Origin: Poindextera sp963719975
GTDB taxonomy: Bacteria; Pseudomonadota; Alphaproteobacteria; Caulobacterales; Caulobacteraceae
NCBI GenBank assembly: GCA_963719975.1
Contig: CAVRED010000007.1
Location: 868,001 to 932,000, forward strand
Reading direction: 5' to 3'
DNA: 64,000 nt
Shown one piece after another: positions 27,805-38,204 of this stretch. A program made the position numbers and the translations under genes. The notes beneath the pieces are model-generated. The model made no database searches. It had not been told where the DNA came from and saw nothing but the letters and a program-made list of their open reading frames with translations. The first letter of the stretch is position 1. Every line of letters begins with the position of its first letter.

Positions 27805-28885
27805 ATGCAAAATGACGGCAACGGCAAAATCGCGCTGGTCACCGGCGTCACCGGCCAGGACGGCGCCTACCTGTCGCAGCTGCTTCTGGAAAAGGGCTAC
27901 GTCGTCCACGGCATCAAGCGGCGCTCGTCCTCGTTCAACACCGGGCGCATCGAGCACCTCTACCAGGACCCGCACGAGCGCAATCAGCGCTTCATCCTGC
28001 ACTACGGCGACATGACCGACTCGACGAACCTGATCCGGATCGTTCAGCAGGTGCAGCCGGACGAGATCTACAACCTCGCCGCCCAGAGCCACGTGCAGGT
28101 CAGCTTCGAGACGCCGGAATACACCGCCAACGCCGACGCGGTCGGCACGCTGCGCCTGCTCGAGGCGATCCGCATCCTCGGGCTCGACCGCAAGACCCGC
28201 TTCTACCAGGCCTCGACCTCGGAGCTGTACGGCAAGGTGCAGGAGACGCCGCAGAGCGAGACGACGCCCTTCTACCCGCGCAGCCCCTATGGGGCGGCCA
28301 AGCTCTACGCCTACTGGATCGTGGTGAACTATCGCGAGGCCTACGGCCTGCACGCCTCGAACGGCATCCTGTTCAACCACGAGAGCCCGCTGCGCGGCGA
28401 GACCTTCGTCACCCGCAAGATCACCCGCGCGGTCGCCGCCATCCACCACGGGCTGCAGGACAAGCTCTACCTCGGCAACCTCGACGCCAAGCGCGACTGG
28501 GGCCATGCGCGCGAGTACGTGCGCGGGATGTGGCTGATGCTGCAGCAGGACGCAGCCGGACGACTATGTGCTGGCGACCGGGGAGACGACGCTCGTGCGC
28601 GACTTCGTCGACCACGCCTTCGCCCAGACCGGACGTCGAGCTCGACGTGGCGCGGGCGCGGGGTGGAGGAACAGGGCGTCTGACGCGACGACCGGGCGCG
28701 TGCTGGTCGAGGTCGACCCGCGCTATTTCCGCCCGACCGAGGTCGATCTCCTGATCGGCGACGCCTCGAAGGCGAAGGCAAAGCTCGGCTGGCGGTACGA
28801 GACCGACTGGCGCGCGCTTTGCGCCGAGATGGTGGCCGAGGACCTGATCACGGTTCCCAAAGAAGAGCGTCGTAATGCCGAGTGA
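27805..28885 (+). CDS. gmd: GDP-mannose 4,6-dehydratase (about four frame breaks near the 3' end)
   Basis: A short-chain dehydrogenase-type enzyme that makes GDP-4-keto-6-deoxymannose. NADP fold: ALVTGVTGQDGAYLSQLLLE; active site STSELYGKVQETPQSE with SPYGAAKLYAYWI (Y-x3-K) and FNHESPLRGETFVTRKI. The first 250 residues are intact. Extra single bases near 28552, 28633, 28650 and 28680 then shift the C-terminal fifth; repair gives DYVLATGETTLVRDFV, GVDATTGRVLVEVDP and RYFRPTEVDLLIGD. It overlaps fcl by eleven bases, and together they make GDP-L-fucose for surface polysaccharide. Confidence 0.93.
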
Positions 28886-29832
28886 GACGATCTTTCCGCT
28901 CGCCGGAAGGCGCGTATGGGTGGCCGGCCATCGCGGCATGGTCGGGCAGGCGTTGGTGCGCCGACTCGCGCGAGAGGATTGCGAGATTCTCACCGTCGGC
29001 CGCGCGGAGCTCGACCTGCGCCGCCAGGAACCCACGCAAGCGTGGATCGCGGACGCGCGCCCGGACGCCATCTTCCTGGCGGCCGCCAAGGTGGGCGGAA
29101 TCCTCGCCAACGACAGCTATCCAGCCGAGTTCCTGCACGACAATCTCGCGATCCAGACCAACGTCATCGAGGGCGCGCGCCGCGCCGACGTGGCCAAGCT
29201 CGCTGTTCCTGGGCTCGAGCTGCATCTACCCCAAGCTCGCGCCGCAGCCGATCGTCGAGGAGGCGCTGCTGACCGGGCCGCTCGAGCCCACCAACGAGTG
29301 GTATGCGATCGCCAAGATCGCCGGGCTGAAGCTCGCCCAGGCCTATCGCCGGCAATACGGCTGCGACTTCATCTCGGCGATGCCGACCAATCTCTACGGA
29401 CCGGGCGACAACTACGACCTGGCCGCCTCGCACGCGCTGGCCGCGCTGATCCGCAAGGCGCACGAGGCCAAGGCGCGCGGCGAACGGCGGCTGACCATCT
29501 GGGGCACGGGCGCGCCGCAGCGCGAATTCATGCATGCCGACGATTGCGCCGACGCGCTCGTCTTCCTGATGACCCGCTATTCGGACGAGAGCCACATCAA
29601 CGTCGGCACCGGCGACGAGGTCTCGATCCTCGATCTGGCGAGGCTGATCTGCGACGCGGTCGGCCTCGACGCCGAGATCGACCACGACCTGACAAAGCCC
29701 GACGGCACGCCGCGAAAGCGGCTGGATTGCAGCAGGCTAGAGCATCTGGGATGGCGGCGGCGCATCCCCCTCCCCGAGGGCATCCGTGACGCATACCGCT
29801 GGTTCCTGGAACGCCAGGCGGCGCCGGCCTGA
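28875..29832 (+). CDS. fcl: GDP-L-fucose synthase (one frame break)
   Basis: A 3,5-epimerase/4-reductase. N-terminal NADP fold: RRVWVAGHRGMVGQALVRRL; ARPDAIFLAAAKVGGILAN; then, after an extra G near 29204, LFLGSSCIYPKLAPQPI and the active site NEWYAIAKIAGLKL (Y-x3-K). SAMPTNLYGPGDNYD and the C-terminal GWRRRIPLPEGIRDAYRW complete the family. It uses the product of the preceding gmd gene. Confidence 0.93.
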
Positions 29833-29940
29833 GCTTTCCCAGATCGCGTGATCAGCGGTCACCGTAGGGCTGTCACGATCGCGTGATGGACAAACGCGGC
29901 TAGCGGTGCTTACGAGCACCCGCGACGCGAGGACCGGCTC

Positions 29941-31690
29941 ATGTCTTTTCAGTTTCCTGAGCGCATGAGCCCGGCGCTGCTCGCCCGATTTGCGCGGCGG
30001 CAGTTCACCCCGACCCGCGGCGACCTCGTCACCATCTTCATGATCGCGGGCCTGGCCGTGTTGGTCGTGCACGGGGCGCAGCAGATGGGCCGCCCGTTGA
30101 GCGCCCTCCAGGTCGCCCCAGTCGTGCTCGAGCCGGCCCGTCTGCCGGGCTATGCGTTGCTGACGGTGCTTCGCATGTTCGCGGCGCTGGCGGCCTCCCT
30201 GCTCTTCACCTTCGTCGTCGCCACGCTGGCGGCGAAGAGCCGCAAGGCCGAGCTCGTCATCATCCCGGCGCTCGACATCCTGCAGTCGATCCCGGTGTTC
30301 GGCTTTCTGACCTTCACGGTCACATTCTTCATGAACCTGTTCCGCGGGAACGAGCTCGGCGCGGAGGCGGCAGCAATCTTCGCCGTCTTTACCGCCCAGG
30401 CGTGGAACATGGCCTTCAGCTTCTATCAGTCGCTGCAAGACCCTGCCCGGCGACCTGGATGAAGCAGCGCGCCAGTTCGGTCTCTCGCCGTGGCGGCGGT
30501 TCTGGCGCCTCGAGTTGCCCTTCGCGACGCCAGCCCTCGTTTGGAACACGATGATGTCGATGTCGGGCGCCTGGTTCTTCGTGGTCCTGTCCGAGGCGAT
30601 CACGGTCGGCAATACCACCGTCACCCTGCCGGGAATCGGCTCGTGGCTCGCGCTTGCCGGCGAGCGCGGCGACACCCGCGCGGTCATCTGGGCGGTCGGG
30701 GCCATGGCGGTGGTGATCTTCCTCTACGACCAGCTGCTGTTTCGCCCGATCGTCGCCTGGGCCGACAAGTTCCGCTTCGAGCAGACCGCCTCGCAGGACC
30801 CGCCGAAGTCGTGGTTCTTCGACCTTCTCAAGCGGATGCGGCTGATCCCGCGCCTGTTCCGTCCGGTTTCCCGAACGCTGATCAACCTACCGCCCCTGCC
30901 CGGCATCCGCCTACAGCCGCCGCGGCCGTTCGACCCGCGCCTGACGCGGGCGCTCGACTGGATCTGGCTCGCAATCGTCATTGCCGCCGCCGTCGCCGGC
31001 GCGTGGCTGCTCTATCGCTACGTCAGTGAGACGCTGACTCTGGACGACGGACTGATCGCCTTCGGCTGTGGGCTCGCGACACTCGTCCGCGTGCTTGTGC
31101 TCATTGCCGTCGCCAGCCTGATCTGGGTCCCGATCGGGGTCTGGATCGGCCTCCGCCCGGCCTGGACCGAGCGGGTGCAGCCGGTCGCGCAGTTCCTCGC
31201 GGCCTTCCCGGCAAACGTGCTCTTTCCCATCGCCGTCGGCCTGATCGTGGCGTTACACCTCGCGCCGAACATATGGCTCTCGCCGCTGATGATCCTGGGT
31301 ACGCAGTGGTACATCCTGTTCAATGTGATCGCCGGCGCCAGCGTGCTGCCCAACGACCTTAAGGAGGCCGCTTCGATCTTCCACGTGCGCCGCTGGCAGT
31401 GGTGGCGCGACGTCGCCCTGCCCGGCATCTTCCCCTACTACGTCACAGGCGCGCTCACGGCCTCGGGCGGCTCCTGGAACGCAAGCGTCGTCGCCGAGGT
31501 CGTGACCTGGAATCACACCAAGATCGAAGCCGTCGGCCTCGGCTCCTACATTGCCGACGCGACGACGGCAGGCGACTATCCGCGCGTGGCGCTCGGCATC
31601 GCGGTGATGTCTCTGTTCGTCATCCTCATCAACCGCACGCTCTGGCGGCCGCTTTACGGCTTCGCGGCGCGGCGCCTGCGCCTGGACTAG
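29941..31690 (+). CDS. ABC transporter permease with two fused membrane domains, NitT/TauT type (one frame break)
   Basis: About 582 residues, twice the usual length. The first BPD-transport domain (about 20-260) contains PALDILQSIPVFGFLTF and, after an extra C near 30440, the EAA loop GDLDEAARQFGLSPWRRFWR. The second (about 330-580) contains FPANVLFPIAVGLIVA and the EAA loop NDLKEAASIFHVRRWQWWRD. Each half has several hydrophobic helices, so one chain could form the whole membrane pore. No substrate-binding protein gene is nearby. The ATPase gene follows 13 bases later. Nitrate, sulfonate or bicarbonate-type substrates are possible. Confidence 0.87.
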
Positions 31691-31703
31691 GGGAAAGCCC
31701 GCC

Positions 31704-33030
31704 ATGACCGTGCTCGAGGCGCCAGCTCGCGACGACGTGAACCTGGTCGAGGTCAGAAATCTCCGCCACGTCTACGGCAAGGGCGGCGGCGCCAACCTGC
31801 TCGTGCTCGACAACGTCGACCTGACGCTAAAGCCGAACGAGATCGTGGGCCTGCTCGGCCGCTCCGGCTCGGGCAAGTCGACGCTGTTGCGCGCCATCTC
31901 CGGCCTGCTGCGGCCGACCCTGGGGACCGTCATGGTCCGCGACCTGCCCGGCGACGACACCGCCCACGGCGTGGCCATGGTGTTCCAGAGCTTCGCACTC
32001 TTCCCGTGGCTGACCGTGCTGCAGAACGTCGAGCTAGGGCTGGAGGCGCAGGGAGTCGCCCCCGACGCGCGCCGCAAACGCGCACTGGCGGCCATCGACC
32101 TGATCGGCCTCGACGGTTTCGAGAGCGCCTATCCGAAGGAGCTGTCGGGCGGAATGCGCCAGCGCGTTGGCCTGGCGCGCGCGCTCGTCGTGCAGCCCTC
32201 GATCCTGCTGATGGACGAGCCCTTCTCGGCGCTGGACGTGCTGACCGCCGAGACTCTGCGCACCGATCTGCTCGACCTCTGGTGCGAAGGGCGCATGCCC
32301 ATCCGCTCGATCCTGATGGTGACGCACAACATCGAGGAAGCGGTGCTGATGTGCGACCGCATCTGTGTTTTCGCCTCCAACCCCGGGCACATCATCGCCG
32401 AGATCAAGGTCGACCTGCCGCAGCCCAGGAAGCGCCTCGACCCCGCCTTCCGCGCGTTGGTCGACGACATCTATGCGCGCATGACCGCGCGCCCGACCAC
32501 CCAGCCGATCGCACGCGGCCGGCGGATTCGCCGGCACCGGCATCGGGATGGCGCTGACCCATATCTCGACCAACACGCTGAACGGCATGATCGAGTCGGT
32601 GTTCGCGCCGCCGAACAACGGCAAGGCGGAGCTGCCGGACCTCGCCAACGACCTGCAGCTGGAGGCCGACGAGCTGCTGCCGATCGCCGAAACCTTGCAG
32701 CTGATGCGTTTCGCCGAGATCGACGGGCGCACGATCCGCCTCACCCCAGCTGGCCGGCGCTACGCCAACGGCGACGTCGACGAGCGCAAGCAGCTGTTCG
32801 CCCAGCATCTGCTGACCTACGTCCCGCTTGCCGCCCACATCCGCCGCGTCCTCGACGACCGCGCGTCGCACCAGGCGCCGGCGCGGCGCTTCCGCGACGA
32901 GCTCGAGGACTTCATGAGCGAGACCTACGCCGAAGAGACGCTGGACGCGGTGATCACGTGGGGCCGCTACGCCGAGATCTTCGCCTTCCACGAAGAGGTC
33001 GACCAGTTCAGCCTTGAAGACCCGGGCTAG
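31704..33030 (+). CDS. ABC transporter ATPase with AAA-associated C-terminal domain (one frame break)
   Basis: The ATPase domain (1-260) shows Walker A GLLGRSGSGKSTLL, Q-loop VFQSFALFPW, signature LSGGMRQRVGLARAL, Walker B ILLMDEPFSALD and the switch His in MVTHNIEEAV. An extra C near 32521 separates it from a C-terminal winged-helix-like domain (about 280-440, IESVFAPPNNGKAELPDLAN to FHEEVDQFSLEDPG), known as AAA-associated in NitT/TauT ATPases. About 441 residues. It forms one transporter with the preceding fused permease. Confidence 0.88.
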
Positions 33031-33066
33031 GGGCGAACGAGGCCCTGTGGACCGCGTTTCGATCCC

Positions 33067-33324
33067 GTGAGCCGCGCAGCCGAAATCGTCATCGTCGATA
33101 CCCGCGGCCATCGCTGTCCCGTACCAACGCTCCGACTCCGTCGAGCGCTGGAGACGGTCGGCGCGGGCGACCTGGTCCGCCTGCTCGCCGACGACCCCAT
33201 GGCGCGGATCGACGCCCCGCTGTTCGTGCGCGAGGCGGGGCACAAACTTGTGGAGACCACTGAAGACGGCGAAACGCTGGCCTTCCTGGTCAGGAAGGGC
33301 GCTTCGGCCGGACGAGGTGATTGA
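33067..33324 (+). CDS. TusA-family sulfurtransferase
   Basis: 85 residues from a GTG. The family signature VDTRGHRCPVPTLRLRRALE places the catalytic cysteine near residue 18, in the CPxP motif. VRLLADDPMARIDAPLFVREAGH matches the rest of the two-layer fold. TusA proteins carry persulfide sulfur for tRNA thiolation, molybdenum cofactor or general sulfur trafficking. The last 35 bases overlap the convergent YihY gene. Confidence 0.85.
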   Translation: MSRAAEIVIVDTRGHRCPVPTLRLRRALETVGAGDLVRLLADDPMARIDAPLFVREAGHKLVETTEDGETLAFLVRKGASAGRGD

Positions 33325-34231
33325 GCGGTTTGACGCTGCCCGCGGGCTTGGCGAGGAGCTCGATTTCGGTCGTGAGCGCGGCGCCGAAGAAGACGGCGTT
33401 CACGTTCCACGAGAGCCAGATCAGCATCACGATCACCGCGGCGATCGAGCCGTAGGTCGCGCCGAAGTTGGCGATCTGCGTGACGTAGACCGCGCTGGCC
33501 CACGACGCCGCGAGGGAAAGCGCGGCGGCGGCGACCCCGCCGACAGCCGAGAGGCGCCACGACACCGGCTCACTCGACATGGCGTAGCGATAGATCAGCG
33601 TCAGGCCGATGCTGAGTCCGACGATGGCCCACGTCCACTCGTTGAGGAAGAAGCCGAGGTGCAGGGGGATGCGCAGCTCGCTGCGGGCAAACCGCAGCGC
33701 GAGGAAGAGTCCGGACACCAGGGTCAGAACCACGAAGGCGGCGAGCAGGGCAAACAGCGCCAACAGGTTGAAGCTCAGGAACCCGCGCGGCGCTTCCTCG
33801 TCATGGATGAAGGATAGTCCGGCAAACAGGGCCTTGAAGCTGCGGTGGGCGGCATACGCCCCGACCACCAGCGCCACCAGGCTCTGAACCGAAATGGCGC
33901 GGATCGACGCCTGCGACAGGCGCAGGAGCTCGGACTGAAACAGCGTCAGCGCCGCGGGCGGCAGGATCTGGGCGAACGCACTCGCCTGGGCCAGCGCCTG
34001 CTCGGGCGTGAGCAGGATCGAGTAGACGCCGAGCACGATCGCCAGCGCTGGAAACACGGCCAGCATGCCGAAGAAGGAGACGCCGCCCACGTAGAGCATC
34101 ACGTCGCGCCCCCACATCCGGAGCAGCGTGCGCCAGATCAGGCTGACCAGCCTGAGACCCCAATGGCCAACGCCTTGCCTGGCCTCGCGAACAACGGGGG
34201 CGTCCATGACCCCCGACATAGCCGGCCGCAT
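33290..34231 (-). CDS. YihY/BrkB-family inner-membrane protein
   Basis: About 313 residues with six hydrophobic helices: DVMLYVGGVSFFGMLAVFPA, LVALVVGAYAAHRSFKALFA, LALFALLAAFVVLTLVSGLF, WTWAIVGLSIGLTLIYRY, SAVGGVAAAALSLAASWA and AAVIVMLIWLSWNVNAVFFG. This pattern is typical of YihY, once called RNase BN and now of unknown function. The start is uncertain among several codons between 34207 and 34267. It overlaps tusA convergently by 35 bases. Confidence 0.87.
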   Translation of the reverse strand: MRPAMSGVMDAPVVREARQGVGHWGLRLVSLIWRTLLRMWGRDVMLYVGGVSFFGMLAVFPALAIVLGVYSILLTPEQALAQASAFAQILPPAALTLFQSELLRLSQASIRAISVQSLVALVVGAYAAHRSFKALFAGLSFIHDEEAPRGFLSFNLLALFALLAAFVVLTLVSGLFLALRFARSELRIPLHLGFFLNEWTWAIVGLSIGLTLIYRYAMSSEPVSWRLSAVGGVAAAALSLAASWASAVYVTQIANFGATYGSIAAVIVMLIWLSWNVNAVFFGAALTTEIELLAKPAGSVKPLNHLVRPKRPS

Positions 34232-34422
34232 CGCTTTGTCGACGCGAAAAAGAAGGCGACGCGCCACCGGTTAGGACGGCGCGCCGTCTCCGGGACGCAG
34301 GGGAACGTCCCTCGCTAAGGCCGCCCGCGGTCGGAGGGACAGAAGGAACCGTAGGCGACGATGGCCGCCACTATGCACGCCCATGCTGAATCGAGGCTGA
34401 AGGCCGCGCCGATTTTGCCGCG

Positions 34423-35550
34423 TCAGAGCGCCGCGGCGGTCTCCAACGCCCTGATTGCAGCCGAATCGAAGCCCCAGTCGGCCAACGCCTCGTGGTTGTG
34501 CGCGCCGATTGCGGGCGGCGGCGCCGGCGAACTGGATGGCGACGCGGAAAACCGCGGCGCCGGCGCAGGTTGGACCACGCCCTCCACCGTGACGAAGGTC
34601 TGCCGGGCCGCGTTGTGCGGGTGGCTGGGCGCCTCGTCGATGCCAAGGACCGGTGCGAAGCAGACGTCGGAGCCGCCCATGATCTCCTCCCACTCGTCGC
34701 GCGAGCGGGTGCGGATCACGGTGGCCAGTTTTCGCTTCAGCTCCGGCCAATCCTCGCGATTCATCTGCGACTTGAACTGTGGATCATTTATCCCAGTCTT
34801 CTCAAGCAACAGCGCGTAGAATTGCGGCTCGATCGATCCGAGCGCGATCCATCGATCGTCCTTGCACTGATAGACGTCGTAGAACTGCGCGCCGCCGTCG
34901 AGCAGGTTTGCTTCGCGGGCGCCGCGCCAAGCCCCAGAGGCCGTCATCCCGTAGAACATGGCCATCAGCGAGGCGGCGCCGTCGGTCATGGCGCAGTCGA
35001 CCACCTGCCCCTGGCCGGTCGCCCGGGCGTGGATGACCCCCGCCAGCAGGCCGAAGGCGAGATAGAGCGCGCCCCCGCCGAAATCGCCGACCAGGTTCAG
35101 CGGCGGCACGGGTTTGTCCTTCGTCCCGATCGCCGCCAGCGCGCCGGTGAGCGCGATGTAGTTGATGTCGTGTCCGGCGGCCTGGGAGAGCGGACCCGTC
35201 TGCCCCCAACCGGTCATGCGGCCGTAAACCAGCTTCGGATTGCGCTTGAGCGCGACTTCAGGGCCGAGACCCAGCCGCTCCATCACGCCCGGCCGGAAGC
35301 CCTCGAACGCGGCGTCCGCCCGCTCCATCAGCGTTAGGCACGCCTCCACAGCCTCCGGCGTCTTCAGGTCGAGCGCGACCGAGCGGCGGCCACGCCCCGT
35401 GACGTCGAACTTCGAGCCGCGCCCTCCACCCTTGCGGTCGATGCGCACGACGTCGGCGCCCAGGTCCGACAACAGCATGCCGCAGAACGGTCCCGGCCCG
35501 ATGCCGGCGAATTCGACGATCTTCAGTCCTGACAACGGCCCCTGGCCCAT
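34423..35550 (-). CDS. CoA-transferase family III enzyme, alpha-methylacyl-CoA racemase type
   Basis: 375 residues, intact. The start GPLSGLKIVEFAGIGPGPFCGM and RPGVMERLGLGPEV, with LVYGRMTGWGQTGPLSQAAG, define family III. GHDINYIALTGAL carries the catalytic His and VVDCAMTDGAASLMAMFYG the Asp expected of racemases. These enzymes epimerise 2-methylacyl-CoA thioesters, allowing beta-oxidation of branched acids and steroid side chains. This fits the acyl-CoA ligases and hydrolases elsewhere in the window. It is divergent from popA with about 150 bases between. Confidence 0.9.
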   Translation of the reverse strand: MGQGPLSGLKIVEFAGIGPGPFCGMLLSDLGADVVRIDRKGGGRGSKFDVTGRGRRSVALDLKTPEAVEACLTLMERADAAFEGFRPGVMERLGLGPEVALKRNPKLVYGRMTGWGQTGPLSQAAGHDINYIALTGALAAIGTKDKPVPPLNLVGDFGGGALYLAFGLLAGVIHARATGQGQVVDCAMTDGAASLMAMFYGMTASGAWRGAREANLLDGGAQFYDVYQCKDDRWIALGSIEPQFYALLLEKTGINDPQFKSQMNREDWPELKRKLATVIRTRSRDEWEEIMGGSDVCFAPVLGIDEAPSHPHNAARQTFVTVEGVVQPAPAPRFSASPSSSPAPPPAIGAHNHEALADWGFDSAAIRALETAAAL

Positions 35551-35699
35551 CGTTCGCTTGCTCCCACCGTGGCGAGGGCCGCCGAATGGCTACCGCACAG
35601 CGGCGCCTCTGCTATGGTGGCGGCGGGCCCTGAGTCCACGCTAGTCCAGTTGCGCGCCGCCGAAAACGGCGCCGCAGCGTCAAGGCGAGAGGGAAGCTG

Positions 35700-37025
35700 T
35701 TGCCGGTCCGCGCCCGCGTTCTCATCGTCGCCCGCGACGACGCCCTGGCCGGGCCGCTCGCCGAGGGCCTCGACCGGCTGGGCTGGAGAACGCTCACCGC
35801 GCGGGGACCCTACGCCGCCCTGGCCGCCCTCGCCGACATGGAGATCGAAGCGGCGATCGTGGACGCGACCACCGGCCCGCAGGATGCGCCTACGCTGGCG
35901 CGGCGGCTGAAGGCGGCCTACGCGCCGCGCCGCCTGCCCGTGATCGCGATCGGCGAACCCGAGCCAGGGATGTCGATCGACAACCTCGACCTGACGCTGG
36001 CGCCGCCGCTGCATCCCGCGCAGGCGGCGATGCGGCTGGAATCCCTCGTGCGCATGGCCATCGCCGAGGAGGAGTTCGAACTCAGGCGCGAGACGTTCGC
36101 CGAGCGCGGGCGGCGGCTTGAGCTGCCGACCGAAGCGGCCAGTCCCCTGCGCATCCTGGCGGTCGGCGAGCCGGCCCCCGAGTTCCTGGCGCTCTCAAAC
36201 GCCCTCGCCCGCACCGGGGCCGAAGTGGTTGGCGCCTTCACCGCGTACACCGCCTTCGACTACCTGCACGAGCGGACGTTCGACGCCGTCGCGCTCTGGG
36301 CCGGTGAGAACCAGGCCGAGGCGCTGTCGATCGCCACAGGCATGCGCCGCAACACCCGTCTCTATCACATCCCGGCTCTGCTCTATCTGCAGAGCCCGGC
36401 CCAGATCGGCATCGCCGAGGCCTACCACCGAGGCATCTCGGATCTCGCGACGCCCGATACGCCGGCGCTGGAGACCGCCAAGCGGGTGGTCGAGCTCGCC
36501 GCCGCTTACCGGCGGCAGATCGCCATTCGCCAGGCGTTGGAGAAGGCGCGAAGCTCCGGCCTGATGGACGCAGCCACCGGGCTCTTCACCCGCGACCTCT
36601 TTGCCGCCCACCTCGCCCGGCTGGTGCAGGCCAGCCGCCAGCGGCGGCGGCCGCTCTCGCTCTGCGTGCTTCGCGTCGCGGACCGGCCCGAGCTCACGCT
36701 CGCGCGCAAGGGCGGCTGGCTCGACCGGGCGACGCCGCAAATCGGCTCGATGATCGGCCGGCTGATCCGTGTTGAGGACACCGCCGCAAGGCTCGGGCCC
36801 GAGGTGTTCGCGCTGGCGCTGCCGGCCACCGGCCAGGCCGCCGCCCAGGCCGCCGGCGAGCGCATCTGCGCCGTCATCGCTTGCACAGCCTTCGACGCCG
36901 GCGAGAACCGCGCGCCCTTCGTGGTCGAGTTCGACATCGGGGTCGCCGAGGTCGAAGCAGGCGAGAACGCCGCGCACGCGCTCGAGCGAGCCGCCGCGAC
37001 TGCGCTTCAGCTCAAGGCCGGATAG
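35700..37025 (+). CDS. popA: PopA-like protein: two receiver-like domains and a degenerate GGDEF with intact c-di-GMP inhibitory site
   Basis: 441 residues from a TTG with a GAGAGGGAAG ribosome site. The first receiver-like domain (1-130) keeps an Asp in AAIVDATTG; the second (140-270) has AVALWAGEN in place of the acceptor. The third domain (about 290-441) is GGDEF-like, but the active site reads LGPEVFAL (G366-F370) instead of GGDEF, while RVED (R357 to D360) is an intact RxxD binding site nine residues before it. This is the layout of Caulobacter PopA, a c-di-GMP effector that recruits RcdA for CtrA degradation at the cell pole. Unbroken and at normal length. Confidence 0.82.
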   Translation: MPVRARVLIVARDDALAGPLAEGLDRLGWRTLTARGPYAALAALADMEIEAAIVDATTGPQDAPTLARRLKAAYAPRRLPVIAIGEPEPGMSIDNLDLTLAPPLHPAQAAMRLESLVRMAIAEEEFELRRETFAERGRRLELPTEAASPLRILAVGEPAPEFLALSNALARTGAEVVGAFTAYTAFDYLHERTFDAVALWAGENQAEALSIATGMRRNTRLYHIPALLYLQSPAQIGIAEAYHRGISDLATPDTPALETAKRVVELAAAYRRQIAIRQALEKARSSGLMDAATGLFTRDLFAAHLARLVQASRQRRRPLSLCVLRVADRPELTLARKGGWLDRATPQIGSMIGRLIRVEDTAARLGPEVFALALPATGQAAAQAAGERICAVIACTAFDAGENRAPFVVEFDIGVAEVEAGENAAHALERAAATALQLKAG

Positions 37026-37034
37026 ACTGAGCTT

Positions 37035-37587
37035 ATGAGCCCGCAGCTGATCGGCGGCATCGTTCCGCTGGTGATCATTGTCGCCGTTCTGGCCATGCGG
37101 AACTCTCGTCCGCGGCCGCTTCGGATCGAGCGGCTTTGGATCCGACCGGCGATCTTCATCGCCATGATGGGCGCCGCGCTCGACGGCGGCCGCGCCGCCG
37201 CTCGACGTCTTCAACATCGGACTCCTCGTCGTGGCCCTCCTTGTCGGCGGCGGCATGGGGTGGCTGCGCGGCCGCTCCATGACCATCCACGTGCATCCCG
37301 AGACGCACGAGCTCAGCGCCCGCGCCTCGCCGCTCGGCCTTATTTTCATCGTGGGCCTGCTCGTGGTGCGCTTCGCACTGCGCGGCGCGGCGTTGGAGAG
37401 CGCTTCGTTCCTGCACCTCTCGATCATCGCCATCGCCGACGCCTTCGTGCTGCTGGCGGTCGGGATGATGGTCGTCCAGGGTCTCGAGATGTGGCTTCGC
37501 GCACGGCGCCTGCTCGCCGAGGCCATCGTGGCGAAGGCCGGGCCGCAACCCCCTGCCCCGCCGCCGATGCCGAAGATCATCAGCTAG
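37035..37587 (+). CDS. CcdC/DUF1453-like membrane protein (one frame break)
   Basis: About 183 residues. Helices: LIGGIVPLVIIVAVLAMRN, RPAIFIAMMGAAL, VFNIGLLVVALLVGGGMGWL, LGLIFIVGLLVVRFALRG and ADAFVLLAVGMMVVQGLEMW. The loop RGRSMTIHVHPETHELSARASP is characteristic of the CcdC/DUF1453 family. An extra base near 37200 splits it. It starts nine bases after popA, so it is probably co-transcribed, and it overlaps the convergent TetR gene by eight bases. Confidence 0.75.
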
Positions 37588-38203
37588 GCCCTGCCTCGCT
37601 GCCGGTGAGCCTGGCGCATAGGCCGTCGATCAGGGCGCGCACGGCCAGTTCGAACGCGGCGTCGCGGTTCCGGCGGGCGTTGAACATCAGCCTTGCGTTG
37701 GGCAGCCAGGACAGTGCCGCGGCCTCCGGCCGCGCCATCTCCTGAAACATGGCCTCTTCCTCGACCAAGCCCACGATCGCCATGCTGCTGGTGGTCGCCG
37801 CGGTCAGGGCGTCGTCGAGCGCAAGCCCGCTCTGCTGCCACAGGCTCAACCAGCGTTCGGTCATCTGCAGGCTGGCGTTTGTCCACACATGATAGGCGCG
37901 GCGGATGCGCACCACCGCCGGATGCGCGCGCCGGCTTTCCCGCGTCCATCGGGCGATGGTCCACAGGTCGTCGCGCCAGGCGCCGGTGGGCTCGGGCAGC
38001 GGGTGCTCGCTGATCGCCGCATCGACCAGCAGCGCCGCCAACGCCGCCTTGTCCGCAACGTGATGGTAGAGCGCCATGGGCGTCACGCCGAGCGCGTCGG
38101 CGACCGCGCGCATGGTGAAGCCCTCGATGCCGCCCGCATCCGCCACCGCCAGCGCGGCCGCGGCGATGCGCTCTCGGTCCAACTCGGCGATGCGCGCCTT
38201 CAT
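37580..38203 (-). CDS. TetR-family repressor
   Basis: 207 residues from the ATG at 38203 (MKARIAELDRERIAAAALAV). The N-terminal HTH is complete: GFTMRAVADALGVTPMALYHHVADKAAL. The C-terminal ligand-binding region resembles the TetR_C type (WRDDLWTIARWTRESRRAHP). Its start codon lies one base from the stop codon of the upstream large hydrolase gene, so the two are probably one operon, with the regulator possibly controlling that hydrolase. The longer open frame to 38329 overlaps the hydrolase and is not used. Confidence 0.87.
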   Translation of the reverse strand: MKARIAELDRERIAAAALAVADAGGIEGFTMRAVADALGVTPMALYHHVADKAALAALLVDAAISEHPLPEPTGAWRDDLWTIARWTRESRRAHPAVVRIRRAYHVWTNASLQMTERWLSLWQQSGLALDDALTAATTSSMAIVGLVEEEAMFQEMARPEAAALSWLPNARLMFNARRNRDAAFELAVRALIDGLCARLTGSEAGPS

Positions 38204-38204
38204 C

